A stretch of 64,000 nt of DNA from JAFECT01 sp963838235 (GTDB lineage Bacteria; Pseudomonadota; Alphaproteobacteria; Caulobacterales; Caulobacteraceae), in the NCBI GenBank assembly GCA_963838235.1, contig CAWIQJ010000005.1, positions 124,001 to 188,000 on the forward strand, in the 5' to 3' direction. This document shows, in pieces, positions 33,874-44,979 of this stretch. The position numbers were made by a program, and so were the translations under genes. A model generated the notes under the pieces. It had not been told where the DNA came from. It worked only from the letters and a program-made list of their open reading frames with translations, and did no database searches. Numbering within the stretch: position 1 is the first letter of the stretch; every line of letters begins with the position of its first letter.

Positions 33874-34626
33874 ATGCTCAGGATCTGGCGCTTTCTGACC
33901 AGCATGGACGCCAAGACCGGCCGCGCGATCGCGGTCACGGTGGGGCTGTTTGCGACCGTGGCCCTGGTGTTCTTCTTCGGGAAGACCGAGCTGGGGCGAT
34001 CGACCGAAGGGAGCTTCGAGGCCTGGTTGACCGGCTTTGCAGGCAGTCCCTGGGCCTTGCCGGCGGCGATCTTCGTGTTCACCGCCGCCTCGTTCATCGG
34101 AGCCCCCCAGTTCGTGCTGATCGCCGCCTGCGTGGTCGCCTTCGGGCCGGTGGAGGGGTTCTTCTACAGCTGGATCGCGACGGTGATCTCGGCGGCGGCC
34201 AACTTCTACGTGGGCCGGTTCGCCGGCGCCCGGGTGCTCGAACGGTTCGGCGGCGAGACCGCCAACCGGCTGTCGGGTTACGTCGGACGCAACGCCTTCT
34301 ACGCCTCCTTCATCATCCGCAACGTGCCGTCCGCGCCCTTCATCGTGGTCAACATGGCCTTCGGCGTGTCGCGCGCGCCGTTCCTGGGCTTCATCGCCGG
34401 CTGCGCGCTCGGCGTCCTGCCCAAGACCCTGCTGGTGGCCGTGTTCGGCCGCTCGGTCATGGCCATGAGCCGCGAGGGCGACTGGCGGCTGGCGCTGCTC
34501 ATCGCGGTCATCGGCTTGGCGTGGCTGGGCCTGATGCTGATCGCGCGCCGGGTGCTCGGCCGGCTGCGCTCCGAACCGGAAAGACCAGGGTCGGAAAAGC
34601 CTGAACCCCATAAGGATCCCTCATGA
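33874..34626 (+). CDS. TVP38/TMEM64 (DedA-superfamily) membrane protein
   Basis: A 250-residue inner-membrane protein with segments at about 18-36, 60-80, 88-112, 160-180, 184-202 and 206-230. The family signature is FIGAPQFVLIAACVVAFGP and the re-entrant region FIIRNVPSAPFIVVNMAFG. Members are lipid scramblase-like. The C-terminus is hydrophilic. It overlaps the following GST by 4 bases, implying co-translation. Confidence 0.88.
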   Translation: MLRIWRFLTSMDAKTGRAIAVTVGLFATVALVFFFGKTELGRSTEGSFEAWLTGFAGSPWALPAAIFVFTAASFIGAPQFVLIAACVVAFGPVEGFFYSWIATVISAAANFYVGRFAGARVLERFGGETANRLSGYVGRNAFYASFIIRNVPSAPFIVVNMAFGVSRAPFLGFIAGCALGVLPKTLLVAVFGRSVMAMSREGDWRLALLIAVIGLAWLGLMLIARRVLGRLRSEPERPGSEKPEPHKDPS

Positions 34627-35258
34627 CGCCCAAGCTCCACTACGCCCCGGGCGCCTGCTCGCTCGCCGCCCACATCGCGCTGCGCGAGGCGGGGGCCGAC
34701 TTCGAACTCCGGCAGGTGAAGTTCACAGAAAACCAGCAGCGCTCGCCCCAGCACCTGGAGCTGAATCCGCTCGGCCGCGTGCCGGTCCTGGTGACCGACC
34801 AGGGGACCCTCACGGAGAACCCGGCGATCCTCGGCTGGGCCGCCCGGACCTGGCCCAAGTCCAAGCTGGCGCCCGTCGACGACCCCTGGGCGATGGCCCA
34901 GGTCGAGAGCTTCAACAGCTTTGTCGCATCTTCCGTACACGTCGCATTTTCCCACCTGTTCCGGCCTGGCCGCTGGGTTGATCCCGAGCCCGCGCAGAAG
35001 GCGACGGCGGCGAAAGCGCCCGACATGCTTCGCGAACTGTTCGACATCGTCGAAGCCAAACTCGCGGCCGGGCCCTTCGTGCATGGCAAACGATTCACCT
35101 CGTCGGACCCTTATCTCTGCGTGATGAGCCGCTGGCTGTTTCGCACCGGCGTGAGCGACGCGACGCGTCATCCGCGCGTTCGCGCGCACGCGACGCTCGT
35201 TCAGGAGCGTCCGGCAACGCTTGCCGCGCTTGCGGCAGAAGGCCTCACGGCGATTTGA
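34623..35258 (+). CDS. Glutathione S-transferase, beta-like
   Basis: A 211-residue GST. The N-terminal part KLHYAPGACSLAAHIALREAG carries the Ser/Cys/His-type active site seen in bacterial beta-class enzymes (GACS), and NPLGRVPVLVTDQGTLTENPAIL is the glutathione-binding block. The C-terminal part is helical. It overlaps the TVP38 gene by 4 bases. A small hairpin terminator follows. Confidence 0.9.
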   Translation: MTPKLHYAPGACSLAAHIALREAGADFELRQVKFTENQQRSPQHLELNPLGRVPVLVTDQGTLTENPAILGWAARTWPKSKLAPVDDPWAMAQVESFNSFVASSVHVAFSHLFRPGRWVDPEPAQKATAAKAPDMLRELFDIVEAKLAAGPFVHGKRFTSSDPYLCVMSRWLFRTGVSDATRHPRVRAHATLVQERPATLAALAAEGLTAI

Positions 35259-35273
35259 GAAGGGCCAGAAATC

Positions 35274-35294
35274 CCTTGTGCGAACAAGGTTTTA
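35274..35294 (+). terminator. Probable intrinsic terminator after GST
   Basis: Stem ccttgt/acaagg with gcga loop followed by four T (35290-35293), 15 bases after the GST stop. The 6-bp stem is weak by itself. Confidence 0.5.
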
Positions 35295-35500
35295 CCGCCC
35301 AAACGGAGCCGTGGGACAGGTCTGCGGGCTTGACGCGCGTCTTAGCGCTTGAAATCGCCGGTGCGACAAGGCACACGGACCCAAGCCGGCGGCGAACAAC
35401 GAACCATGAAAATGCGCGGGGGGTCGCGCTTCGTGGACGTAGACCAAGGGCCGAATAAGCCGAATCCCGGACCCACAATTCGACTGGTTACGACCCGCCC
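35295..35500 (+). promoter_or_regulatory. Upstream region of the mreB operon
   Basis: About 205 non-coding bases precede mreB. A ttgacg (near 35328) could serve as a -35 box, but I see no convincing -10 partner. A tagcgcttga sequence occurs nearby. The promoter for the mre-mrdA-rodA operon should lie here; the exact site cannot be fixed by eye. Confidence 0.35.
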
Positions 35501-36544
35501 ATGCTCTCACCCCTGTTCGGCATGATCTCGAACGACATCGCCATCGACCTCGGCACGGCCAACACCCTGATCTACATGAAGGGCAAGGGCATCGTGCTTA
35601 ACGAACCGTCGGTGGTGGCGCTGCGCAACGTGGGCGGGCGCAAGGTCGTCCACGCCGTGGGCATCGAAGCGAAACAGATGTTGGGCCGCACGCCCGGCCA
35701 CATGGAGGCGATCCGCCCCATGCGCGACGGCGTCATCGCCGACTTCGAAGTCGCCGAAGAAATGATCAAGCACTTCATCCGCAAGGTCCACAACCGCAAG
35801 GGTTTCGTGAACCCCAAGGTGATCGTGTGCGTCCCCTCTGGCGCCACCGCGGTGGAGCGCCGGGCGATCAACGATTCCTGCCTCAACGCCTCGGCCCGCC
35901 GGGTCGGCCTGATCGACGAGCCGATGGCGGCTGCGATCGGCGCCGGGCTTCCGATTCACGAGCCGACCGGTTCGATGGTCGTCGACATCGGCGGCGGCAC
36001 CACCGAGGTGGCCGTGCTGTCGCTGTCGGGCATCGTCTATTCGCGCTCGGTGCGCGTCGGCGGCGACAAGATGGACGAGGCGATCATCTCGTACATGCGT
36101 CGTAACCATAACCTGCTCATCGGCGAAACGACGGCCGAGCGGATCAAGAAGGACATCGGCACCGCGCGCGTGCCGCACGACGGCGAAGGCCTGTCGATCG
36201 AGGTGAAGGGCCGCGACCTGATGCAGGGCGTGCCCCGCGAGGTGCGCATCTCCGAGCGTCAGGCGGCGGAAGCCCTGGCCGAGCCGGTCAGCCAGATCAT
36301 CGAAGCGGTCAAGGTCGCGCTGGAAGCCACTCCGCCCGAGCTCGCGGCCGACATCGCCGACAAGGGCATCATGCTCACCGGCGGCGGCGCGCTGCTGCGC
36401 GGCCTGGACGCGGAGATCCGCGATCAGACCGGTCTGCCGGTGTCGGTGGCCGACGACCCGCTCTCCTGCGTGGCGATCGGCTGTGGCAAGGTGCTCGAGC
36501 ATCCGCGCTGGATGAAGGGCGTTCTGGATGCGACTCTGTCCTAA
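35501..36544 (+). CDS. mreB: Rod-shape-determining actin homologue MreB
   Basis: Cytoplasmic actin-like filament protein that positions the elongation machinery. The 347-residue sequence has the phosphate-1 motif IAIDLGTANTLIY, the phosphate-2 motif MVVDIGGGTTEVAV and the adenosine motif MLTGGGALLRGLD. From memory it is nearly identical to Caulobacter MreB. The ATG at 35501 gives MLSPLFGMISNDIA, matching the membrane-binding N-terminus of relatives. First gene of mreB-mreC-mreD-mrdA-rodA. Confidence 0.98.
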   Translation: MLSPLFGMISNDIAIDLGTANTLIYMKGKGIVLNEPSVVALRNVGGRKVVHAVGIEAKQMLGRTPGHMEAIRPMRDGVIADFEVAEEMIKHFIRKVHNRKGFVNPKVIVCVPSGATAVERRAINDSCLNASARRVGLIDEPMAAAIGAGLPIHEPTGSMVVDIGGGTTEVAVLSLSGIVYSRSVRVGGDKMDEAIISYMRRNHNLLIGETTAERIKKDIGTARVPHDGEGLSIEVKGRDLMQGVPREVRISERQAAEALAEPVSQIIEAVKVALEATPPELAADIADKGIMLTGGGALLRGLDAEIRDQTGLPVSVADDPLSCVAIGCGKVLEHPRWMKGVLDATLS

Positions 36545-36596
36545 TCAGGCCAGGGTTTCCCCGAGGGCGTGCGGGGGTGTGTGAGGGGTCGGGCCC

Positions 36597-37824
36597 GTGT
36601 CGTACCGGGATGGACCATTTGAAAATCTGAAAGTCCCGCTGGGACTGACGGCGGCGTTCGCCGTGCTCGTCATGGGCGCGATCGCGGTGCTCTTGATCGT
36701 GTCCGACAAGCGCGACAAGCCGGCGGCCGACGGCTTCGGTCCCGTGCGCGGCGGCTTCAGCCGCGTCACTGCGCCGGTCTCGGGCGTGCTTGGCGGCGCC
36801 GGTGCGTTGGGTCGGCCACGCCACCGATTTCATCGGCGACTACTTCGACGCGGTCGACGAGAACCGCCGCCTGAAAAAGGAAGTGGCCCAGCTCGAGGCC
36901 GTCCGCGACAACGCCATCGCCCTGCAGAACATCAACCGCCGCTACGAGGCGCTGCTGAACATCCGCACCCAGCCGCCGGTGCCGATGGTCGCCGCCGACC
37001 TGGTGTCGAAGTCGCGCGGGCCCTTCGCCAACGCCCAACTGATCGACGCGGGAACCAACAAAAGCGTGCGCGTCGGCAATCCGGTGATCAACGAGTACGG
37101 CCTGGTCGGCCGCGTCATGGGCGTGAGCCCGACCGCCAGCCGCGTCCTGATGCTGACCGACGTGGCCAGCCGCACGCCGGTGCTGGTCGATCGTTCCGAC
37201 GCGCGCGCCATCCTGGTCGGCGACGGCGGACCGAATCCGCGCCTCGACTTCCTGCGCGGCACCGACTCGGTGAAGGACGGCGACCGGATCATGACCTCCG
37301 GCGACGGCGGCATGCTGCCCCGCGGGCTGGCGGTGGGCGTGGCCGCCCGCGCGCTCGACGGCACCTGGCGGGTGAAGCTCTACGCCGGCAACACCGACAC
37401 CGACGTGGTCCGCGTGCTGCTGTTCGACGACTTCTCCCAGCTGCTGAAGCCTGACTCCATCAATGCGCCGCCGCTGGCCGGCATGGGCACCGCGCCGCAG
37501 CCCGCGCCGGACCTCGTCGCCAAGATCGAAGCGGCGCATCCGGATCACCCGCCCGCGCCGCCGGCCGCCGCCCCGTCGATCGCACCCGCCCAGCCGGTTC
37601 CGGTCCCGACGCCGCCGGCGAAGTCTGCGCCCGCGCCGGTCGCGACGGCGACCGATGTCGTGACCAAGAAGAAATCCAAGGACGCGTCGCAGGACACGGC
37701 CGACGCCGACAAGGCCGCCGCCCCCAAGGTCGCCGCCCACAAACCGGCCGCGAAAAAGAAACCCACGGTGAAGGCCGACGTCATCCCGCGCAGGCCCGTC
37801 CCCTACACGGCGATCCCGCAATGA
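36597..37824 (+). pseudogene. mreC: Rod-shape-determining protein MreC, frameshifted
   Basis: Bitopic scaffold of the elongasome. Frame 1 (GTG at 36597, gagggg upstream) encodes the cytoplasmic tail, membrane segment LTAAFAVLVMGAIAVLLIV and the start of the periplasmic part up to VSGVLGG. Frame 2 resumes APVRWVGHATDFIGDYFDAV, then the coiled coil and beta domains (INEYGLVGRVMGVSP, DGGMLPRGLAVG). One extra base near 36793 (cttggcggcgcc) separates them. The C-terminus is a long Pro/Ala/Lys-rich extension. MreC is normally essential, so a consensus error is likely. It overlaps mreD by 4 bases. Confidence 0.9.
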
Positions 37825-38357
37825 GGCGCCCCTCTTCGCGCAGATCCGGCGCGGCGGTCAGGGTGGTGGGACCGCTGCACTGGCTGATCTATCCCGCGCT
37901 CATGGCCATGGCGGCGACGCTGGTGCTGTCGACCCACGTCCGTCTGTTCGGCCTGCCGCCGCCCGAGCCGATCTTCGGCATGGTCCTGGCCTTCGCCTGG
38001 CCGCTGATCCGGCCGTCCATGCTGGGTCCGATCGTGCTGTTTCTGGTCGGCCTGTTCACCGACCTCGAGCTCGATTCCACGCTCGGTCTGTGGGCGCTGA
38101 CCCTGCTCGCGGTTTACGGCGTGACCCTCGGCGCGCGCTCTTACATCGTAGGCCAGCAGGTGGGCGTGCTGCTCGCCTGGTACGTCGGCCTCACCACCGC
38201 CGCGATCCTGTGCATCTATCTCTTCACCCTGGTGGAGGCCGGCGTGGCGCCGACCATCGTCGGCGCCATTCTGCAGTGGCTTCCGACCGTCGCCCTGTTC
38301 CCGCTCGGCTACATGCTGATCCAGCGGTTTGATGACGGAGACGTGCGCTTCCGATGA
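37821..38357 (+). CDS. mreD: Rod-shape-determining protein MreD
   Basis: A 178-residue inner-membrane protein with about five or six hydrophobic segments (20-42, 49-70, 74-100, 105-125, 130-150, 155-170). PEPIFGMVLAFAWPLIRP and GLFTDLELDSTLGLWAL are typical MreD blocks. Overlaps of 4 bases with both mreC and mrdA show tight translational coupling. Confidence 0.92.
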   Translation: MRRPSSRRSGAAVRVVGPLHWLIYPALMAMAATLVLSTHVRLFGLPPPEPIFGMVLAFAWPLIRPSMLGPIVLFLVGLFTDLELDSTLGLWALTLLAVYGVTLGARSYIVGQQVGVLLAWYVGLTTAAILCIYLFTLVEAGVAPTIVGAILQWLPTVALFPLGYMLIQRFDDGDVRFR

Positions 38358-40354
38358 CCGAACCCGCCATCTTCTTCGAGGACGTCAACGAGCGTCAGGG
38401 CGGCTTCCTGCGGCGCACCTTCCTGCTCGGCGGCTTGACCGGGTTCGGCATGACCGCGCTGATCGCTCGCCTGGGTTATCTGCAGCTGGTCGAGAACAAC
38501 CGTTACAAGCAGCTCAGCCAGCACAACCAGTTCAACTACCGCATCGTCCAGCCGCCGCGCGGGGTGATCAAGGATCGCAACGGCGTTGTGCTCGCCGGCA
38601 ACCGGGCGAGCTTCCGCGTGCTGGTGGTGCGCGACGAGACCAAGGACCTCGACGGCACGCTGAACATGGTCGAGGAACTATTGCCCGCGACCGCCGGTCA
38701 CCGTCGCCAGCTGATCGCCGAGATCAACGAGAGCCCGCGCTTCGTGCCCGTGGCGGTCGCCACCGACCTGAACTGGGACGATTTCGCGCGCGTGAACCTG
38801 CACGCAGCTGACTTGCCCGGCGTCGTCGCCGACATGAACGAAAGCCGATTCTATCCGTTCAGCGGCGCCTTCGCGCATGTGATCGGCTACGTCGCCAAGA
38901 TCTCCGACGACGATGTGAAGAAGGTCAAGGCGGCCAACCACGGCGACGTCGATCCGATGCTGCTCAGCCCCGGGTTCCGCATCGGCAAGCAGGGCATCGA
39001 GAAGGCCTTCGACAAGGACCTGCGCGGTTCGCCCGGCGGCCAGAAGGTCGAGGTCGACGCGCGCGGCAAGGTGGTGGGCGAGGACCGCGAGGGCGACCGC
39101 GCGGCGGTTCCGGGCTCCGACATCGTGCTCACCCTCGACGCTGAAATCCAGAACAAGGCGCTCGAGGTGTTCGGTTCGGACTCCGGCGCCGCGGTGATGA
39201 TGGACTGCCGCACCGGCGACATCCTGTGTTTGCTATCGGCGCCGAGCTTCGACGCCAACGCCTTCGTCTCCGGCGTGCCGGGTCCGGCGTACAAGGCCTG
39301 GTCCGACTATGACCATAAGCCGCTGCTCGACAAGGCGTTGAACGGTCTGTTCCCGGCCGGCTCAACCTTCAAGACCATGGTGTCGCTGGCCGCGCTCGAG
39401 ATGGGAATCAGCGAGCACACCACCCACACCTGCAACGGCGTCTGGCAGTTCGGCAACCACCCGTTCCACTGCGACAAGGCGCACGGCACGCTGGACATGC
39501 ACAGGGCCATCGTCACCTCGTGCGACATCTTTTTCTTCCAGACCGCGGTCGCGGTGGGACCCGAGCGGATTACCGCCATGGCGCGGCGTTTCGGCATCAA
39601 CGAGGTCTTCCCCGAGATCCATATCGCCCAGAGCAAGGGCACCCTGCCGGATCCCGAGTGGAAGGAGCGGGTCTATCATCAGGTGTGGTACGCCGGTGAA
39701 ACACCCAGTCTCGGTATCGGTCAGGGCGCGCTGCAGGTGAACCCGCTACAGCTTTGCGTCATGTGCGCGCGCCTCGCCAACGGCAGGACCGCGCTCCGCC
39801 CGCGCCTGGTGAAGTCCGTCGGCGGCAAGGAGCTGCCGCGCGGCGATGAGGCGCCCGAGCTCGGCCTTCCGGAAGAGCACATGCAGATCGTCCGTTCGGC
39901 CATGGCCGGCGTGACCAGCGAGCCCGGCGGCACCGCCACCGGTAAGCTCGACCTCAGCCTCGGCGACATCAAGGTTGCGGGCAAGACCGGCACGGCGCAG
40001 TCGCACTCGGGCAAGACCGCCCATGGCGCGACCGGCCAGTGGAATCTGCGCGATCACAGCTGGTTCATCGCCTTCGCGCCCGAGGACAAGCCGGTCTACG
40101 CCATGGCGGTGCTGGTCGAGCACGGCGGCTTCGGCGCCGACGCGTCCGCGCCCAAGGTGCGCGACCTTCTGCGCACGGCGCTGGTGAAGGATCCCGAGAT
40201 CAAGGCGCAACTCGGCGGCGTCATTCCGCCCGACACCAAGGCCGGCAAGGCCACGCCGCCGGCCAGCTCGCCCGACGCGCCGGTTCCCGACGAGGTCGTG
40301 CAGCCGGGCTCGACCGCACCGCAACTGCCTGCACCCAAGACGGGGCCCGCATGA
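38354..40354 (+). CDS. mrdA: Penicillin-binding protein 2 (peptidoglycan transpeptidase)
   Basis: Class B PBP that crosslinks peptidoglycan during cell elongation. The protein is 666 residues with an N-terminal anchor (about 24-45), a pedestal domain (PPRGVIKDRNGVVLAGN at 67-83) and a transpeptidase domain with the active Ser motif STFK (337-340), SCD (389-391) and KTG (544-546). The C-terminal 50 residues are Pro/Ala-rich. It overlaps mreD and rodA by 4 bases each. Confidence 0.97.
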   Translation: MTEPAIFFEDVNERQGGFLRRTFLLGGLTGFGMTALIARLGYLQLVENNRYKQLSQHNQFNYRIVQPPRGVIKDRNGVVLAGNRASFRVLVVRDETKDLDGTLNMVEELLPATAGHRRQLIAEINESPRFVPVAVATDLNWDDFARVNLHAADLPGVVADMNESRFYPFSGAFAHVIGYVAKISDDDVKKVKAANHGDVDPMLLSPGFRIGKQGIEKAFDKDLRGSPGGQKVEVDARGKVVGEDREGDRAAVPGSDIVLTLDAEIQNKALEVFGSDSGAAVMMDCRTGDILCLLSAPSFDANAFVSGVPGPAYKAWSDYDHKPLLDKALNGLFPAGSTFKTMVSLAALEMGISEHTTHTCNGVWQFGNHPFHCDKAHGTLDMHRAIVTSCDIFFFQTAVAVGPERITAMARRFGINEVFPEIHIAQSKGTLPDPEWKERVYHQVWYAGETPSLGIGQGALQVNPLQLCVMCARLANGRTALRPRLVKSVGGKELPRGDEAPELGLPEEHMQIVRSAMAGVTSEPGGTATGKLDLSLGDIKVAGKTGTAQSHSGKTAHGATGQWNLRDHSWFIAFAPEDKPVYAMAVLVEHGGFGADASAPKVRDLLRTALVKDPEIKAQLGGVIPPDTKAGKATPPASSPDAPVPDEVVQPGSTAPQLPAPKTGPA

Positions 40355-41506
40355 CCGTTTCCGCCCTAACCCGTCCCGGCCAGCGCGATCGCATTTCCGA
40401 GAAACTCGGCGAGATCGACTGGCGTCTCGCGGCCTTGCTCGCCTTCATCGCGGGCGTCGGCGCCATGATGCTCTATTCCATCGCCGGCGGGCATTGGGGG
40501 CCGTGGGCGGACGCGCAGCTGACGCGCTTCTTCGTGCTGTTCGGCGTGATGATCGCCTTGAGCCTGATCGACCTGAAGGTCTGGTACAGTCTCGCCTATC
40601 CGGTCTACATCATGGCGCTCGTGCTCCTTGTCGCGACCATGCTGGTCGGCCAGACGCACCTCGGCGGCAAGCGCTGGCTGGGCGTGGGCCATTTCACCAT
40701 CCAGCCGTCCGAGATCATGAAGATCGGCTTGGTGATGGCGCTCGGGCGTTTCTACCACAGCCTCACCGCCAAACAGGCACGCTGGTCGTGGAAGCTGCTC
40801 ATCCCCGTCGCCATGATCGGCGCGCCGGTGCTCCTGGTGGCGAAACAGCCCGACCTCGGCACCGCCATCATGCTCGCGCTCACCGGCGGGGTGATGATGT
40901 TCATGGCGGGTCTCACCTGGAAGGTGATCGCGGCGGTGACCGTTGCGGTGGCCGTCGCCGTGCCGCCGGTGGTCATGTTCGTACTGAAGGGCTTCCAGAA
41001 GGCGCGCATCACCACCTTCCTGCATCCGGACAAGGACCCGTCAGGCAAGGGCTATCACGTCATCCAGGCGGCGATCGCGCGCGGGCTCCGGCGGTCTGCT
41101 CGGCAAGGGCTACATGCTGGGCAGCCAGAGCCAGCTCAACTACCTGCCCGAAAAGCAGACCGACTTCATCTTCGCCACCGTGGCGGAGGAGTTCGGCTTC
41201 GTCGGCTGTTTCATTCTGCTGTTGGCCTACGGCGCCATCGTCGCCGCGGGCCTGCGCATCGCCTCGACCTCGCACAGCCACTTCGGCCGCATGGCCGCCG
41301 CCGGCATCACCGCAACCTTCGGCCTCTACGTGCTGATCAACGGCGCCATGGTGATCGGTCTCGCGCCCGTTGTCGGCGTGCCCATGCCCCTGATGTCCTA
41401 CGGCGGCACGGTGATGGTGACGGTGATGATCGGCTTCGGCCTGGTCCAGGCCGTGCGCGTGCACCGCTATTCCGAACTGCCGAGAGGCCGCGGCGTCTTT
41501 TTCTAG
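40351..41506 (+). pseudogene. rodA: SEDS glycosyltransferase RodA, frameshifted
   Basis: Polytopic SEDS-family peptidoglycan polymerase partnered with PBP2. Frame 1 covers the first two thirds, including GGKRWLGVGHFTIQPSEIMK and KQPDLGTAIML, up to GYHVIQAAIA. Frame 2 continues GSGGLLGKGYMLGSQSQLNYLPE, AEEFGFVGCFILL and LMSYGGTVMV to the stop at 41506. A single extra base near 41080 in gcgatcgcgcgcggg causes the break. RodA is normally essential, so a sequence error is likely. Confidence 0.92.
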
Positions 41507-41516
41507 GACCACGACC

Positions 41517-42573
<1,057 letters not shown>

Positions 42574-42605
42574 GCGTCAGAGCGTCAACGCCTTGTCCGC
42601 GGCCT

Positions 42606-43365
42606 TCAGCCCAGAACCAGCAGGTCGCTTTGTCCGGTCATCTTGACCGGCAGGGTTCCGGCCGCAAAGTCGGCGTCGATGCGGGCGAAGCCCGTTTCGA
42701 TTTCCGGCTCGCTCAGATGCTCGAAGACGGAGATGCCGCGCAGCTTGAGGCGCTCGACCGCCTGGGCCGCCGAATTCGAAATAGGTTTCCTCCACTTCGC
42801 GCAGGTCCCGCCTGTGCAGGCCCGCGTCGACGAAGGCGTCGAGGGTTTCGCCCAACGTGGGGAACATCCGCACTTGGAGGCCGCGAAAACTCGGGAAGTA
42901 CGGATCCCACCAGCACGCGGGCGGCCGGTCGCCGAACTGTCCGCGCATCAACACGCGGCCGCCGGGACGGAGCACCCGGGCGATCTCGCGCGCCGCGGCG
43001 CGCTTGTCCGGCGCGTGATGGAAAGACAGAAACAGCAGCACCGCGTCCGCGCTCGCATCGGGCAGGGGAATATGGGCCGCCTCGCCCGCCAGGTGAGTAA
43101 CCGCAGAATGGGTGGCGTCGCGTTCGGCGTTCTCGCGCATCTTCGCCGACGGTTCGACGCCCCAAACCGGCCCTCCGAAGGCTTCCGCGAGCGCGGGCGT
43201 GAATCGTCCGGCGCCCGAACCGAGGTCGATGACGCTGAGCGGCCGCCGCTCGGGGAGGTATTCCGCGAAAATCTCCATCCATTGCGCCAGCATGGCGGGA
43301 TGGATGGCGCGCGCCTTGGCGTAGACCGCGTGTTGACGATCATCGTAGTCGACCGGCGCCAGCAT
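42606..43365 (-). pseudogene. Class I SAM-dependent methyltransferase, frameshifted
   Basis: Frame 1 contains the SAM motif SVIDLGSGAGRFTPALA and the blocks LPDASADAVLLFLSFHH and EIARVLRPGGRVLMRGQFGD of a UbiE/Methyltransf_11 fold. An extra G near 42770 breaks the frame after EETYFEF. The other frame continues AAQAVERLKLRGISVFEHLS and ends naturally at 42606. The restored length is about 252 residues. The substrate is unknown. Confidence 0.8.
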
Positions 43366-43458
43366 GGAACGGCTCCGCGGGGGTGGACGGGCTATCGGTG
43401 CTTCCTTGCCAATTGCGCGGCCGGCGTCAATCGCGCGCCTGTCACACCGGCGTGACGT

Positions 43459-44433
43459 CTAGAGTTTGAACGCCTCGTCCGTCGCGCGCACCAGGGCGTC
43501 GACGATGCCGGGTTCGGTCGAGGCATGGCCCGCGTCGCCGATGACGTCGAGGTTGGCTTCCGGCCAGGCCTGTTTCAGCGACCAGGCGCTTTCCATCGGC
43601 GTGACCATGTCGAAGCGGCCCTGCACGATCCAGGCCGGGATGCGGCGGATCTTGTCGACGTTGTTCAAGATCCAGCCTTCTTCCGGCAGGAAGCCGCCGT
43701 TGACGAAGTACCAGCACTCGAGCCGCGCAAACGCGATGGCGAAATCGGCCTCGGCGAACTTCTCGGGCCGCGCCTCGGGGCCGCGCACCGAGATGGTGTC
43801 GCCTTCCCAGGTGGACCAGGCGACCGCCGCCTCCAGCCGCTCGTCGGGATCGGCGCTGGTCAGGCGCTTGTAGTAGGCGCTCATCAGGTCGCCGCGCTCG
43901 GCCTTGGGGATCGGCGCCAAGAACCGTTCCCAGGCGTCGGGGAACACCATCGAGGCGCCGTCCTGGTAGAACCACGCCAGTTCGCGTTTGGTCAGCAGGA
44001 ACACGCCGCGCAGGATCAGCGCATCGACCCGCTGCGGATGGGTGATCGCGTAGGCGAGCGCCAGGGTCGAACCCCACGAGCCGCCGAACACCGTCCACTT
44101 TTCCACGCCGCAACTTTCGCGCAGGCGCTCGATGTCCTCGATCAGCTTCCAGGTGTCGTTGTCGTCGAGGCTCGCGTGCGGGCGCGAGCGGCCGCAGCCG
44201 CGCTGGTCGAACAGCGCCATGCGCCATTTCGCAGGATCGAAAAACCGCCGCATGCCAGGGTTGATCGCCCCGCCCGGTCCGCCGTGCAGCACGACCGCGG
44301 GCCGGCCGGCCGACAGCCCGCATTCCTCGTAATAGACCTCGTGCTTGGACTCGGTCGGCATCCAGCCATAGGCGAAGGGTTCGATCTCGGGAAACAGCCC
44401 CCGGCGGGAGGCGTCGGTCTGAAACGCGGCCAT
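43459..44433 (-). CDS. pip: Proline iminopeptidase
   Basis: Alpha/beta-hydrolase removing N-terminal proline from peptides. The 324-residue protein has the oxyanion motif HGGPGG (50-55), nucleophile elbow GGSWGS with Ser119, Asp in QGRFDMVTP and His in DAGHAS. I take the ATG at 44433; the same frame is open further up, through the N-terminal part of the DUF423 gene, because of a frameshift there, not a fusion. With the pyroglutamyl peptidase and dipeptide epimerase nearby, it suggests a peptide-salvage neighbourhood. Confidence 0.92.
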   Translation of the reverse strand: MAAFQTDASRRGLFPEIEPFAYGWMPTESKHEVYYEECGLSAGRPAVVLHGGPGGAINPGMRRFFDPAKWRMALFDQRGCGRSRPHASLDDNDTWKLIEDIERLRESCGVEKWTVFGGSWGSTLALAYAITHPQRVDALILRGVFLLTKRELAWFYQDGASMVFPDAWERFLAPIPKAERGDLMSAYYKRLTSADPDERLEAAVAWSTWEGDTISVRGPEARPEKFAEADFAIAFARLECWYFVNGGFLPEEGWILNNVDKIRRIPAWIVQGRFDMVTPMESAWSLKQAWPEANLDVIGDAGHASTEPGIVDALVRATDEAFKL

Positions 44434-44464
44434 GCCGCCTCTGTCGCCAGAGACTGTTGAGAGG

Positions 44465-44868
44465 TCAAGGGTTTTCCGGCGCGTCCTGTGCGGGACGCCG
44501 GAAGCGCTGTAACCAGAAGGAAAAGCCAACCCAGCATCATCAGCAAACCGCCCAGCGGCGTCACCGGTCCGAGGACCTCGAGCCAGGGACGCGATCGCGG
44601 CGCCGGAAGGCTGGCTCGCGAAAGCCAGGAGATAGATCGACACCGCGAACAGGAAGGCGCCGACCGACAGCAGCAGCGCGCTCCAGCGTGAGCGTGACAG
44701 CACGGCGACCGCCGACACGCCGTGAATCAGTTGGTAGAGCGAGCCGGTGCGGATCAGCTCTTTCACATGCGGGTCGGCGATGCCGTGGGCGGCCAGGGCG
44801 CCCAGGGCCACGCCCAGAAAGCCGTTCAGCGCCGCCAGCGCCAGGATCCACCGGTTCGACAAGGTCAT
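44465..44868 (-). pseudogene. DUF423 membrane protein, frameshifted
   Basis: A small four-helix membrane protein of the DUF423 (YgdD) family. The start is MTLSNRWILALAALNGFLGV, followed by GALAAHGIADPHVKELI and YQLIHGVSAVAVL. One extra base near 44592 shifts the frame; the last helix continues in another frame as PWLEVLGPVTPLGGLLMMLGWL. A further indel near 44505 would give a natural stop at 44465; that part is uncertain. Function unknown. Confidence 0.75.
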
Positions 44869-44979
44869 GACCCGGGTTATAGCAGATCAGGGTGCTGATG
44901 CCGAAAGCCAGCGTCTTCAACGGCGCCGACGCCTATCTGGCGATCAGCGTGATGTCGTTGTTGGGCTTGGTCTGTGGGC

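Noticed and set aside
32107..34611. An 834-codon minus-strand frame spanning three loci
   Set aside because: Only its last 127 codons look like a protein. The rest is antisense of the TVP38 gene and the wrong frame of the aminotransferase.
40351..41506. Programmed frameshifting in rodA or mreC
   Set aside because: No slippery heptamer or stimulatory structure is visible, and many unrelated genes in the window have the same kind of indel. An error is the simpler explanation.
43459..44868. An apparent DUF423-proline iminopeptidase fusion in one frame
   Set aside because: The DUF423 C-terminal helix is encoded in another frame, and the peptidase has its own ATG at 44433. The in-frame connection is produced by a one-base insertion.
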